Below the pieces are notes generated by a model, which worked only from the letters and a program-made list of their open reading frames with translations, did not search any database and had not been told where the DNA came from. From assembly GCA_933228895.1 (NCBI GenBank), contig OW121855.1, positions 35,168,698-35,232,697 of the forward strand: a stretch of 64,000 nucleotides of DNA. The letters run 5' to 3'. The DNA comes from Platycnemis pennipes (Eukaryota > Arthropoda > Insecta > Odonata > Platycnemididae). Positions 34,528 to 45,345 of this stretch are shown here, piece after piece (the stretch's first letter is position 1; the number at the start of each line of letters is the position of its first letter). The translations under genes and the position numbers were made by a program.

Positions 34528-35265
34528 TCTGTATAATAACCTGAAAGCCAGCATAAAGATGAGTGGCAGGGGGTGATTTACAACAAAGATGCTTCTTCTG
34601 TCATTCTTAAAAGGATTAAATGCTATACACTAGGCAAAACAGAACAATTTAAAAATATGCTAAGAGGATGCAATCATTCACAAACATACAACTACATAAT
34701 ACCCTGCAAGCCAGCATATAGGTGTGAGGCAAGGGGCGAATTCACACTAAATACGCACTACATATCATGCATAAAAATGATTAGTAATTATATTCTAGTC
34801 CACACTTCACAATTAAAAAAAAATAAAAATGGCAAAGCAAGCATGCAATGACATGCTGCTAGTTGAGCTAGTTTAAAGTCCTAATACCAACATGCAACTA
34901 CCTATGCTATCCATTGATACTAATATTTATGCTAATGGATATATTTACAGCTATTCATATTCCTAATAGTACGAAGAAAAAAGGACATTTTGAATCTGTC
35001 CGTTTGGCAATCAATTTCTCCAATTTTGTGATTATGGTCCAGTCTACAGTAGTAAGTTCGTAAAGTATTTTTAACATCATCAGTGGAAATATTATCTTGG
35101 AATTTATTTAAGAGATTAAGTCTAAACTTCAACCTACGACCTGACAATGATTCCCATTTTAATTAATTAAATAGACTGGTTACACTAATATAGTTATCGT
35201 ACCGTCCCTTGACAAATCTTGCCGATCTTTCCTGCACACGTTCACGTTCATTATTTGGTCCCATT
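34528..35265 (-). pseudogene. LINE family A copies, 5'-truncated, minus strand
   Basis: A short terminal fragment (about 34528-34612) is followed by a longer copy (about 34690-35265). The longer one has the full family A 3'UTR in reverse ('ataataccctgcaagccagc', 'actacatatcatgcataaa') and the ORF2 C-terminus (…SGRRLKFRLNLLNKFQD-, then DRFKMSFFLRTIR). Stops are present. It is truncated near the AARFV-equivalent segment. Confidence 0.82.
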
Positions 35266-35282
35266 TCGTATAGAAACATACT

Positions 35283-35510
35283 TCAGTTAGGTTAGCATAA
35301 AGCCCTTATGCAGACATGCAACTACGATATATGTCGGTTTGAGAATCAATTTCTCTAATTTTATGTTAATATTTACCATAGTAAGTCGGAGTTCGCAAAA
35401 TATTTTTAACGTCTTAAGTGAAAATATTGTCTTGAAATTTAGTCAGAGGATGCAGGTCTACATTTCAACCTACAGTCTGATAATGATTAAAGATTCTTTA
35501 TCGTACGGAC
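35283..35510 (-). pseudogene. Further LINE family A fragment, minus strand
   Basis: This repeats the same part of family A as the copy just before it: 'gcagacatgcaactacgata', 'agaatcaatttctctaattt', and 'accatagtaagtcggagttc', then 'aatgattaaagattctttatcgtacg'. A short central piece is deleted. It is a separate or duplicated copy next to 34690-35265. Confidence 0.75.
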
Positions 35511-35539
35511 GATGAATTTCCCTGTACACTACTCAATTG

Positions 35540-35960
35540 TGTAGGGAGGATTGATTTGAATAAGCATGGGAAGGAAAATAAAGAGAGTTCGATGGATGGA
35601 TGGAAAAGCGAACAACTATAGAGGTGTTAAACATGGCTGGGGACGAAAGAAGATAGCTGTTAGGAATTAGAAGAAGGCAGAGTAGGTGGATGAAACAGGT
35701 GCTTAGGAAAAATAGATTGCTGAAGGTCACTCGCGAAAGTAGAATACTGAGTGAGGATGAGAAAGAATAAGAAAATATATAACTGACATTATATATAACT
35801 GATATCCTGATAAGGAGCAAGAAATATGCCAACTTGAAGGGAGAAATAGCTTACAGACGGAGCCGAAAGATATATGACATTCAAATAAAAGTAAGAACAC
35901 TCCAACAGACCTACTTTAACCAGGGAAAAGCTATCAATCAATGGTTGAAAATAGTGTAAT
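35540..35960 (+). repeat. RTE-like LINE 3' remnant
   Basis: The coding-like stretch RIRRRQSRWMKQVLRKNRLL and the downstream non-coding blocks match the remnant inside the caudal intron (15846-16190). The similarity ends at 'agctatcaatcaatgg' near 35945, which defines the shared 3' end of the family. Confidence 0.62.
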
Positions 35961-36599
35961 TTTCCTCCCTAATTTGCACAAACTGTGGACCTACCCCCTA
36001 AGGTAGTGTCCAGGGATCGATGCGAACACCTGGAAGCATACCAGGGATTGTTTAAAATCAATGTTCTTGGTGTACAGGTAGAAAAATTATATATAGTGTA
36101 ACTTTACATAGGACACAATGTAACTTTAAAAAAATCCACTGCGTTTCCCATTAGTCGTACAAACAAATTATATCCACAAACGTCAATATTGTTTCATTGG
36201 CCTATACACATTTTTAACAATACTTATGATGTATGCCATGTTCTTATGATATGGTGAAAATATCTACTAAATATAAGCAAGGCTGTAAAATTAAAAAGTA
36301 AGCTAGGCAATTTTAATCCTTGAAGTTTCGAAAAATTCATTTCTAAATAATTCTGCAAACCACTGCTTCACGGAAGGAACTATCTTAGTAGTTCTGATTG
36401 TGACTGATTTTTCCATTCGACTAAATTTCAGCGACCTTGTCTAAAAAAACGCGACACACGTTGGCACAATAGCATTCAGAATGAGAGAATCTCAAAGTCC
36501 TTAAAAACGTCTTCCTTCGTCATCTAAAGAAAAAAATAGGGATGTGCCGGACGTGGAGTACACCTCCTTGACGACAAGGTCCCAACATATTTTTTTGTC

Positions 36600-37330
36600 A
36601 TGGGCGAGCACCTCTCAACTCCCATTCGTATCCTCCGCATCACTTCAAAGAAACGCCGACCCGTCACAATAGTGTGTCATCCCACGCTGGAAACAACCCA
36701 ATCCCCACGACACCCTAAGGGGACACGGGTGAGTAGAAAGGGGGTGCGAAGGCTTTTTGGAAGGGCTTACTACTGAGGGTGGTGGCCGAGGGAGGTGGGG
36801 GTAGGTGGTGGGGGAAGGGTCTCTTCCCTCCGAATACCCTCTCCTTTCTCTGTGCACGGAATCCTTCCTTTCCCATCCCCGAACTTTCCCTCCCACCCCG
36901 CGGACTTTCTCCGCCCTCCCTCCCAACCACGAGTCGCCATCTTGTCCACCCACCCTCGGACAGGGAAGGGCGCCTAAGAAACCATTCCCTGCTCACTCAC
37001 CCCGACCTACGAAAGCATGCACCTCGCGGGGGAAATCCCATTCCATTGTTCGGCCTCATGCAGGGAGGGATCAGGGACTACCCGACCCCTCCTGGCCTGC
37101 GGTACCACGGACCCCTTCTGTCCCCCTCCCAAGACAGGCCGAAATAAAAACATCCCCCACCACCAACGGTCCTCGACCGCCTCACGCCAGAGGTTTTTCT
37201 ACCCTTGTGGAGGGAAATTGGTGGTGGAGTGCGTGGTGTGAAGAGCCTCTAAAAAAAACGGCCCGCTTAGCAGCCGCCATGGAACTGAAGATGAGGAACT
37301 TACAAGCAACGGTAGAAAAACCAAAAAAAC
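36600..37330. other. GC-rich block, no gene recognised
   Basis: There are open frames of 60-177 codons on both strands with Pro/Arg/Ser/Gly-rich low-complexity translations and no recognisable domain. Mutually overlapping frames suggest base composition rather than coding. Confidence 0.4.
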
Positions 37331-37487
37331 AATGGTAGTATCCAATGTTCGGTTACACAGTTGACACCGACGCTTTCATACCACGGGTATTTGTTCCCCT
37401 GTTTCCAAATATTTACGTATTTCATTTCCAGCATTAAAATTTGGCTATCCACGATAAAAATTGATTTTCGGACAATGAAGGGTCGAT

Positions 37488-37560
37488 CTCAAAGTTTCAC
37501 CACGCCTTGCTGTTTAAACTAATGCTGTCAAGAAGTTTCACCACGCCTAGTCGTTTAAAT
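37488..37560. repeat. Short direct repeat (two ~28-bp units)
   Basis: AAGTTTCACCACGCCT followed by a GTTTAAA segment occurs twice (about 37493-37518 and 37532-37558), about 39 bp apart. It is a partial tandem duplication of unknown origin. Confidence 0.7.
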
Positions 37561-38580
37561 CTTTGTTGCCTAGCTTTATCATAGCATCTAATTGCTGCGC
37601 TGAACGCCTGAAACGAACCCTTCCTTCCGAAAGCGCGCCCGGAACTCTTCATAAGAATTTTATGAAAGACATTATCAGACAGCCAAAAAATATTCGACCG
37701 ATATCAGCTGTTAAGCATTACCAAAGAACACCTAATATATACTCTGAATAGGCAGGAGTAGCTGTGTGTGACGAAGACGAAGATTCGTCATATCATAGAC
37801 GAAGTCTCCAACTGCCGGACAAGCGTTGATTAGCAATTAATATGCAAGACTGGTTAATAGTCCACTTCCCAAACACCTTCAATTACAAAATTTTCAACTA
37901 GACCCAGACTCTATTCGCGATTTTATTTGTATAATATTCCTGACAGATGATTTACTCAGGCCCCATTTTCTTAGCTGCAATACTTTCAACGGCTTTCGAG
38001 ACAAATATAGCATAAATATGACATTCTTTAATGGCTGTTTCTCTGAAGCTTTGGGCTAGTAACATGTAAAATATAAATGACTAAAAAGATAAGGTGTAAG
38101 AATGAAGATGGGTAGTAACACTCTTTCGTTTAGTGCTTCACCACTTCGTTCAAATATCTGATATTTCTTAAAATGTCATCGAAGAGCATTGTCCAAATAA
38201 ATAGTTATCTTTTAGGTACTGAGCGTAGGTAAACATATGTGACGAACAATTGATGGTAAAAATGACGAACCTAGGTAACGTTAGTCGTAAGTTCCGGTGA
38301 TATTGATTGAAGAGCAGAGTGAAAAATTAGTGATTATTTCCTCGGGTTGGCGAGCGATTGTAAGGATAAGTACATTAATTAACGATCCATAAGGACGGAA
38401 AATATATTATTATTCAGGATCCTTGCTCTGATAATGTTGCGTGGGAAGAAAAAGTTAGCCTTTGGCCCCCAATCGAGTTCGGCGACGTGTATACGTTTTT
38501 AATTGAAATACGATCTCCTTCTTTAGTATTCCAATGATCTCGCTTCATTTTTAAGAGCCATAAACATCTCCTTTCCTCTT
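37561..38580. other. No gene recognised
   Basis: This is AT-rich non-coding DNA with no repeat from this window recognised in it. Confidence 0.45.
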
Positions 38581-38617
38581 CCCGGGGAAAACGTATGTTT
38601 TTTTCGTTTTCCCCGGG
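38581..38617. repeat. Perfect GC/A-T hairpin, 13-bp arms
   Basis: CCCGGGGAAAACG (38581-38593) and CGTTTTCCCCGGG (38605-38617) are perfect inverted repeats around an 11-base T-rich loop, followed by a T run. It resembles a bacterial terminator in form only. In this eukaryotic context the role is unknown. Confidence 0.85.
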
Positions 38618-38801
38618 TCTTTTTTGTGCCTATTTGTGCATAATACTGCCACACAGCTTGTTGGCCTTTTGTTTTAGCACCAATAATAACGCAAAAACAA
38701 TGCCGCAGGCAATATTTTCGCTTTAAAAACAGAAAATTTTCCACTTGCCTATGCCCACCAACGCGTTGTTTTGCCTACCAGAACTGTCACCAGCGATGGA
38801 T

Positions 38802-38824
38802 CACGTGACCCCTGACGTCACGTG
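38802..38824. promoter_or_regulatory. E-box / CRE / E-box cluster
   Basis: Two CACGTG E-boxes flank a full TGACGTCA cAMP-response-element-type site within 23 bp, giving an 8-bp inverted arrangement (CACGTGAC…GTCACGTG). It lies at the edge of a GC-rich block (about 38760-39370). bHLH and bZIP binding is inferred from the motifs only. Confidence 0.45.
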
Positions 38825-38859
38825 AAAAGCCCGTATACAACGATATTTCTGAAATTCGC

Positions 38860-39370
38860 ATCAGCGCTACTGTGGATCCCTCTGGGTTTCTTTCTGAGGG
38901 CGGAGTCGTGAAGAAGCACTTCCTCGGCTACCACCCACGGCTACCTGCAGCTTTCTCGTCGACTCTTAAGACAGCCGACAATTCCTGTTTCTCCCTCGCC
39001 TACCTCATCCTCTCACCCAAGATCCTTCGCTTAGATGCGCACATGAGGAGTCTCGCCGCCGCTGACGTCCCCAAACACGCGCCCCTCCAGAGAAGTGCTC
39101 GGAACGGAGAACTCAATCCACCCTCTCCATCTCCTCCTCCAAACAGCCGCCTCCCCTTCCCCTCGAAGCTTTCCACGACCTTGCGCCTACCACCGGCCGG
39201 CTGGCTGCCGACCGTTTCAGTTGAGGTGCAGACCTCTTTTCTCTCCTGACACCCTTAAACGGTCCCTCACAACCCTGGACAGGATTGAGAGCTTAAGAGG
39301 ATGTCGCCGACACCGAAACCAGACGGACGACAGCAAGCGTCTCAACCCTTTCCCACTTCTACCCTGTTAA
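38860..39370. other. GC-rich block downstream of the E-box/CRE cluster; no protein recognised
   Basis: A + strand frame (38872-39249, 125 codons) and an overlapping one (39095-39370) are open. Their translations are Pro/Ser-rich without a domain. It could be a 5' exon or UTR of an unrecognised gene driven from the motif cluster at 38802, but nothing in the sequence proves it. Confidence 0.3.
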
Positions 39371-40127
39371 CTTCCCGTACGGGTAGAATATCTCTTTATA
39401 GCCATTTTTACACGGGGATTTAGGAAACGAAATCGTGGGAGAACGCCGCTCGTGCTTCCAGTAATCCTCTTCGACAGGTAACAAGCGGAAAGAGCTTTTA
39501 TCAATAGAGCAATGGGAATTAATCCCGCCTCAAGCCATTGGAGTGATTTTTTCAAAAAAGCACAAGGAAAAGCTCAGGCGACATCGATGATGATGGGGTG
39601 ATTTATTGCTCATAGATTCCAATCATTGTTTCGTCACGAAATGTCATTTCCACCAATCCGTAACCTTCTCTGAAGTAAATACTACTCCGTCGTTCTACGC
39701 ATGTGTTGAACTTGAAGCGAAAAGAGAAATATTCCGTCTCTGTGCTATGGTTTTGAAGGTGAGGTTTTGTGCTATTATCTCAGATATTCGGAGGCTTTAA
39801 AATGTTACGCCATTAGGGTTTTATGAGGCATTTCCGAAACCAGTACATAACAAAACGCTCCGATTTAATAGTCTCAAAACTACCCTAATCAACTCTTTCA
39901 ATGCGTAACTACTAATTGTCAATTTGCCGATTTTTTCAACGAGGCTAATATATAAACACAGTAATTAGTGTGCCATTTCCGTAATTCCAATCGTTGACTC
40001 TAACAGTAAGAGGTAAAAAGAACTATTAGTACCACAATACAATTGGATAGTTAAAAAACTATATAAAAAATGAGCTTCTGTTTCTTAATGTCTACAGTAG
40101 CTCATTGGGACTTTCTTATTCAGAAAA
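39371..40127. other. No gene recognised
   Basis: This is AT-rich non-coding DNA without recognisable repeats. Confidence 0.45.
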
Positions 40128-40390
40128 TAGTGTAACCAGTTTATCAGGCTAACTAAAATGGGAATACTAGGGAGCATAGGCTTAATTTCGTAATTAAATT
40201 CCTAGACAATGTTTTACTAATGATGTTAAAAACATTTTGCGAACTTCCGACATTTTATAATAGACTAGACCATGAACATAAAATTATCGCCAAACGGGCA
40301 AATTTAAAGTTTCTTTCTTTCCTCGGACCTGTAATATGAATATTTATGAATATATTTAATAGTAAATACAAGTGTATCAGTCGATAGTAT
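40128..40390 (+). pseudogene. LINE family A fragment (left piece of a copy split by two insertions)
   Basis: This is a degenerate family A ORF2 C-terminus: 'agtgtaaccagtttatcagg', 'ctaatgatgttaaaaacatt', 'gcgaacttccgac', and 'taatatgaatatttatgaat'. The same copy continues after the SINE at about 40731 and again after a second insertion at about 40930. Confidence 0.7.
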
Positions 40391-40723
40391 GGGATCGGGT
40401 TGGTATGGTGGCTAGAGTACTGGTCTCCCATTCCGAAGGCCCGGGTTCGATTCCCCGGTTTGCGGGATGACAAAGCTGATTTTTCAGTAGCAAACTGATC
40501 CACATGAGTGCCTAGTGGAGGGCATTTCAACTTCAGAACTCCGTCCGTTGGATGGGACGTTAAGCCGTGGTCCCCTTGGCGCCTGTTGTTAAGAGTAGGC
40601 TAATGCCGACGCCAAGTTTCTCTCCACCCTTCCTCCGTTCCCTCCTACCATTACCCAATTACCCACCTATCCTAATTGGCGCAAATTACCTCAGCTGTCG
40701 GTCGCCTCCCCTCAATAACTAAA
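40391..40723 (+). mobile_element. tRNA-derived SINE family 1, best-preserved copy
   Basis: The tRNA-like head has 'tggtatggtggctagagtac' (A box) and 'cccgggttcgattccccgg' (B box). The tRNA-unrelated body is shared with copies at 2668, 10745(-), 25095(-) and 42906: a 'gtgcctagtggagggcattt' block, 'cgttggatgggacgttaagc', 'ccccttggcgcc', and 'aagagtaggctaatgcc'. The flanks carry TCGATAG on both sides (40381-40387 and 40724-40730), a plausible short target duplication. Confidence 0.85.
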
Positions 40724-40730
40724 TCGATAG

Positions 40731-41112
40731 ATAGTTGCATGCTGGCATGAGAACTTCTACATCTACATCTACATGATACCCTGCAAGCCACCGCGAGGGT
40801 GTGTGGCAGGGGGTGAAGATCACCAAGCATGCACTACTAACATGCAAGCAAGCAACTAAAGGGTCTCATGCAACTAGATTGTTAGTATCTATAGTATTTG
40901 TATAGTATTTGAACTAAAGTATAGTATATTGAACTAAACCAACTAACAGCAAGTTTGTGCAATCTTGCTTAATTAGTTAAGTCCTTTTAATAGTAATTTT
41001 TCGACTAGAATATATTTACTAACCCCTTTTAAGTATGATATGCAATTTATGCTTAGTGTAAATTCACCCCCTGCCACACACCTTTAAGGTGGCATGCAGG
41101 GTATTAAGCAAA
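40731..41112 (+). pseudogene. LINE family A 3'UTR, split by a minus-strand LINE B tail
   Basis: 'ttgcatgctggcatgagaac' at 40734-40753 continues the copy from 40128. After the insertion at about 40756-40929 it resumes as 'ctaaaccaactaacagcaag' and runs to the family A end 'caccccctgccacacacc', 'aaggtggcatgcagggtatt' near 41106. Confidence 0.75.
40756..40929 (-). mobile_element. Truncated LINE family B tail inserted in LINE A
   Basis: The reverse complement is nearly identical to the last ~160 bp of the full-length LINE B (63110-63264), including 'tgcatgcttggtgatcttca' and the hairpin, with TAGATG repeats at its 3' end. Flanking GAACT on both sides is a candidate target duplication. High identity suggests a recent insertion. 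Confidence 0.85.
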
Positions 41113-41284
41113 TTAAAATAGGGATGGTAAATATGGCATTCACCAGAGCCCAATCTTCAGGATTAATGTTTTCAGCACAAAGCATTCAATGCAATGAGAA
41201 GTATGATGCAGGAAATGCAACTCCGGATATACCAAGGCCATATATTAACATATATAATTCATTCAATTCAAACAAAGATATATC

Positions 41285-41364
41285 CACATCCACATCTACA
41301 CTATAGGTGCCATGCAAGCCACCGCAAGGGTGTGTTGTTGGTGGTGACCCATCACCAGGCATTC
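41285..41364 (-). repeat. LINE A/B 3'-terminal fragment
   Basis: 'catccacatctacactatag' (tail in reverse), 'tgcaagccaccgcaagggtgtg' and 'gtgacccatcaccaggcatt' match the conserved LINE 3' end on the minus strand. Confidence 0.75.
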
Positions 41365-41639
41365 AGCATCAAACAGAAATAATAAGTTTACGCTTAGTAC
41401 CATGACAAATATTGATAACAAAGCGAAAAATCTTAAGATCGCAGATAAAATTAATGCCGAGTACACTCAGGTAGTCCTTTCCGATTTCTTGAGCTATGCG
41501 AATCGAAGCAAAACTATTTTTTTCCTTTGTCCGATTGGTCATTGCATCGAGCAGTGGACTTAAACCCGTTGTACTGAAGTTACTCACGCGTTCAACTCAA
41601 TGCCACGTTTGCCACGCGAGAAGAATTAGCGGGAAAAAA

Positions 41640-42260
41640 GAGTGACAGAGAAGAGCGAGGGAGTGATCGGAGAGGGAGTAATTTATACTTCGTTACCTGT
41701 AGATACATTTTTTTCTGGTTTGGAATAGAGGATTCGTGGGTGAGGGCTGCGGAAGATGGTGGAAGGGCCAAAAATCCCCCTTTCAGAAGGGGAATAGGGG
41801 GATGGCGTGGGTGAAACAGGGCCGTGGAAAGGGAGCTCTGGAGGGCAGGGGGTTAGGCTGGAAGAGGAGAGGGGCCACAATCTGTATTTCGTCGGCGACC
41901 TCCAATAAAATTCCCGAGACCGCTCGCTCCCCTGGTCCCTTTGGGTTTGCGGCCATCTGGGCGCTCAGCCGATTTTTGAGTACTCTGCGTGCACTCCTCT
42001 CTCTCTCTCTCCTCTCCTCTAATGGGAAGGGAAAGGGTCGTTGATTCCTGCCCTTTGGCCGCGGTGCAGTTTTAAGGGCTGGGATGTCGGGGGAGGGTGC
42101 CGAAGGGTTTTTTTTAGCGAAGGCGAGGAGTAGGGTGTGGAGGAGGTGGGACGGGAAAGCGAGACACTTTTCAAACTCCGGCCTGTCTTCATTCCATTCC
42201 CTCAACTCGTTTTCAGCCGCGTTTATTTGAAGTCTTGGTTAGTAGAAGTGCGACCTTCTT
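41640..42260. other. GC-rich block with (CT)n stretch; no gene recognised
   Basis: There are overlapping open frames on both strands (102 and 140 codons) with no domain. A CT dinucleotide run is at about 41998-42014. It is possibly a regulatory or CpG-rich block. Confidence 0.4.
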
Positions 42261-42567
42261 GCCGGCCGAAAAGCCTCTGTAGTAGAGCGGTATAACGGTA
42301 GCTTCACAGGAAGAAAATGGCAGAAAATTGCATGCCTGTTTTTTGTACGTTTGCTCCCTTCTCTTTTCTTTCAAGAGACGCGCCGAGTCTTTACTCGGCG
42401 GTGAAAGTACAGAAAATGGCACAGGACTCTTCTGTATCCTGAGAGGATGCGTGGTCACTCATTTTGATCCTATTCTTTTCGATACAGCTTTGATAGATCG
42501 GGGGGTTGGAGGATACGCCGTTCTATATTGTTAATTTAGTTTTCTTCTCATTTAGACCCGTGATAAT

Positions 42568-42645
42568 GATACATCTACGCAATACCCTTAAAGCTACCGC
42601 AAGGGAATGCGGCAGGAGGTGAAACAGCCCCAAGTATGCATTAAT
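42568..42645 (-). repeat. LINE A/B 3'-terminal fragment
   Basis: 'catctacgcaatacccttaa' and 'ctaccgcaagggaatgcggc' match the LINE 3' hairpin region in reverse orientation, with divergence. Confidence 0.65.
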
Positions 42646-42905
42646 GTCAAGGAATCAAACTTTTTGTTAGTAGCTACGTTGTTGATTACATCCTTGATCT
42701 AAAATTCTAAAAGTAATCGTACTCACTTTGGAAATAAAGTAGCGTTATTCGCTTTTGAACATTATTAAAAAAAAAGGTTAATTTGGAATTTCTTTGGGAT
42801 TTTTCTACGTTTCCTTTTACTTGTGTCAATGTTTAAAACATATTTTTTTTATTTAAATCTGAAAACATACCCTGTATCCTTACCATTCATAATAAAAATG
42901 GGAAG

Positions 42906-43190
42906 AGATTGGGTTGGTTTGGTAGCTACCGTATACAGAATGGCTTTCTATTCCGAGGGCCTCGGTTCGAATTTCGGCAGAGCCTGAGATATTTGTGTGT
43001 TGTGTGGAGAGCACTTTAAGTTCAGTATTCCTTTCGTCGGATGGGACGCTGAACCGTGGGCTTCAAGCCTTTCGTGAAGGGTAGGCTAATGCGACGCCGG
43101 ATTACCTTCCATTCTCCTCCTAGAAAAGTCCTACCTTGAATAACGCAAATAACCTAACTGTCGGTGTTGTGCTTTAAATAGCTACTTACA
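42906..43190 (+). mobile_element. tRNA-derived SINE family 1
   Basis: It has a tRNA-like head ('gttggtttggtagctaccg', 'cctcggttcgaatttcggc') and a body with 'gagagcactttaagttcag', 'cgtcggatgggacgctgaac', 'gaagggtaggctaatgc', 'gacgccgg' and 'ctaactgtcgg' in the order seen at 40391-40723. It is somewhat diverged and shorter in the middle. Confidence 0.8.
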
Positions 43191-43206
43191 CTGAGGTACC
43201 TGGTGT

Positions 43207-43277
43207 AGGTAATGTTACTGGTAACCAGGTAATGTTACTGGTAACCAGGTAATGTTACTGGTAACCAGGTAATGTTA
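43207..43277. repeat. Tandem repeat, 20-bp unit, about 3.6 copies
   Basis: The unit AGGTAATGTTACTGGTAACC is repeated three times without change, plus a partial fourth (AGGTAATGTTA). Each unit contains a GGTTACC-like partial palindrome (GGTAACC). Perfect identity suggests recent expansion. Confidence 0.95.
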
Positions 43278-43294
43278 AAATATATGAGGACGGA

Positions 43295-43430
43295 AGGACG
43301 AAAGCAAAGATGGGGACGGTGGCATGATGCCTGATTTAAACATATTTCGACGAAACTGGGATTCGAACTGTGCAATCTCAGTTTCCCGAACTGACACGCT
43401 GCCATTACACCCCCATCCGAAGCTATTAAT
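43295..43430 (-). repeat. tRNA-like SINE or pseudo-tRNA
   Basis: The minus strand reads 'ggtgtaatggcagcgtgtca' (A-box-like), an anticodon-arm-like 'cagttcgggaaactg', and a consensus B box 'agttcgaatccc'. The D, anticodon and T regions are in normal order and spacing, but the acceptor stem does not pair. It is probably a SINE head rather than a gene. Confidence 0.55.
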
Positions 43431-43934
43431 CAGTGGAGATTTATGACACTATCCTTTTGTTCAAGAAAGGAGACCCCAAGAGGGCGCAAAGTCTGCCTCA
43501 CTCGCTACGAAATGAACTCGTATTTTTAAAATATATTTACGGCAGTTTTTTTTGCATTAATTGACTTCAGCACATTTAAAAATAATAAATAAAAATGTAT
43601 GACTTAAATTTGTATAAGACGGAATGGAAGCCCGGCGGGAAGAGCAACAATATATTGACCGCCTTAGATTCTTCTCCAAGAGAGGTTCCGCTGAACATGC
43701 CCAACTAAACCCGAAATCTTTTCGATACGAGACGATACTGGGAAACGGCAGAACATCGAAAGGTTAATTACAAGAGAGCTTTGCGTTTAGTGATAGGTGA
43801 ACACAACCTCGCGATCTAGGCAGAGTTCGGGTTGAGCACTATTTTTGGATATTATAAAGTTTCATTCGACGAAGAGTGTGAATACGTTTGGCAGCTCCCG
43901 AGATAAAACATTCATTTCCATGGTCACCTATACC

Positions 43935-44232
43935 CAACGTGATATTTAGCCTCACCAACCAGGAACCTCTATTTTTTCAATCTCCTCAATGCACCCCAAC
44001 TTTCTGAAATCCTTTTCACCTGGTGAATCCATCATTTTTTTAACTTCTGTGGATTTTCTTCCTACTGGGTTATGTTTCCAGATTTGTTTTGTCATGACAT
44101 CTTCATTTGCTCTGATAATATTGCTTGCACAAGTGAGTATCTTACGTTTTGTTTCCGCCATTGTCTGGTGCGCTGAATAAGTCTCTAATTTAAGGGTTGC
44201 GTTTGATCCCCTATGCGTTCTATTCACTCATT
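43935..44232 (-). pseudogene. Non-LTR reverse transcriptase C-terminal remnant
   Basis: The minus-strand frame includes TKQIWKHNPVGRKSTEVKKM and MDSPGEKDFRKLGCIEEIEK. The pattern (I/V)WxxxPxGRR…W-D-VE-DL(R/K)KLG is the usual C-terminus of insect RTE/Jockey-type ORF2 proteins. The upstream RT core is not visible. Confidence 0.55.
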
Positions 44233-44332
44233 GTTCCTGAGATTTTATCGAGAAAACTGTACCAATAATTTTCACGCTACAAAAAGCCGACTCTCTAACT
44301 TCGTTCACTCCGAGACAACACTATATTCTCTT

Positions 44333-44414
44333 CTACTTCTACATCTACATAATACCCTTCAAGTCACCGTAAGAGGTGTGTACCAGAGTGAACTATCACC
44401 AAACACGCGTTATG
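44333..44414 (-). repeat. LINE A/B 3'-terminal fragment
   Basis: 'ctacatctacataataccc', 'aagtcaccgtaagaggtgtg' and 'gaactatcaccaaacacgc' match the LINE 3' end in reverse. Confidence 0.75.
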
Positions 44415-44724
44415 AATCAAAAAATAATTATATTTAATTAATACCATGGCATGCTTGCTCTTAACTCCTGAAAACTCAAAGCACCAAACTCCTCCTAACT
44501 TTCAGGATAATCTTTAGATGTAGATTTTTCTTGTCAGGATCGTTTTATTTTGGTCGTTGTTTGAAGCTATATCGTATACGGTGTATTCTATTGAGTGCTA
44601 TATTCTAGTCGTCAACTATACCACTACAGTACAGCATTTGGTACTCAAAGGATTTATATATTAAATCTTAACTGACGAATGTGTGCAACAAGTTAAGCTC
44701 ATGCCATTTCTTCCCTTAGCTCAC

Positions 44725-44806
44725 GTATATAGTGCCAGTTTGATGATTATTCACCCCCTGCAAAACACCCTTGAAATTACTTAAGGGATATTATGAGGAT
44801 TATTTG
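44725..44806 (+). repeat. Diverged LINE 3'-terminal fragment
   Basis: 'gatgattattcaccccctgc' then 'acacccttgaaattacttaa' and 'gggatattatgagga' correspond to the conserved LINE 3' end with several substitutions. Confidence 0.6.
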
Positions 44807-45297
44807 ATTTTTCTACCCCTTGAATGTTATCCATACTCTACGCTAAGCGCGAAAGTCATATTGTCCGAAATTTAAATTACATTTCTTTGTTGCCCCCTCC
44901 CCCTCCAGAGTGTTCTGTTATGTGCAGTATTCTCTACCCTACCACTTTGTTTTGCATGGTGTGGTTTAATTTTCTCTTTGACAGTTTTCATGTAGGAAAA
45001 CTTTCTTGGCATATGGCGAAGTATTATATGAAGTATTATAAATAATTTCTTATATTCATATGCATTTTTCCTAACAATGGGGTCTATTTTAACACTACTT
45101 TATTCCAATCCATCAGTGCATTTTTTTCTGTCCAAGAACAGCTGGCAAAAAACAGTGACACGCCTAATCCTGTTGTTCCAAATGTTGAAATATACAAACG
45201 AGAAGTAGTGCGATGAACTTTCCAACAGGATGAGACGATTTTTCTGTGTCCGCATAGAAGATTACAAAAATAGGCTGGCTGAGATAAAAAAACTTTC

Positions 45298-45345
45298 CCA
45301 TGCCGGGAATCGAACCCGGACCCGAACTAATTTGATAATTGAATT
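45298..45345 (-). repeat. tRNA-like B-box fragment
   Basis: On the minus strand 'gggtccgggttcgattcccggcat' is an intact tRNA T-arm-like sequence (CCGGG…CCCGG stem with TTCGATT loop). The 5' half of any tRNA-like unit is missing because LINE B sequence follows at about 45346. It is likely a truncated SINE. Confidence 0.5.

Noticed and set aside
36645..37338. 177-codon + strand frame as a protein-coding gene
   Set aside because: Pro/Ser/Arg low-complexity translation, several equally long overlapping frames, and no domain.
38581..38625. Rho-independent terminator
   Set aside because: The hairpin plus T run looks like one, but every other feature says this is a eukaryotic nuclear genome.
43295..43430. 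Functional tRNA gene
   Set aside because: The arms are ordered like a tRNA, but the acceptor stem is unpaired. It is better explained as a SINE head.
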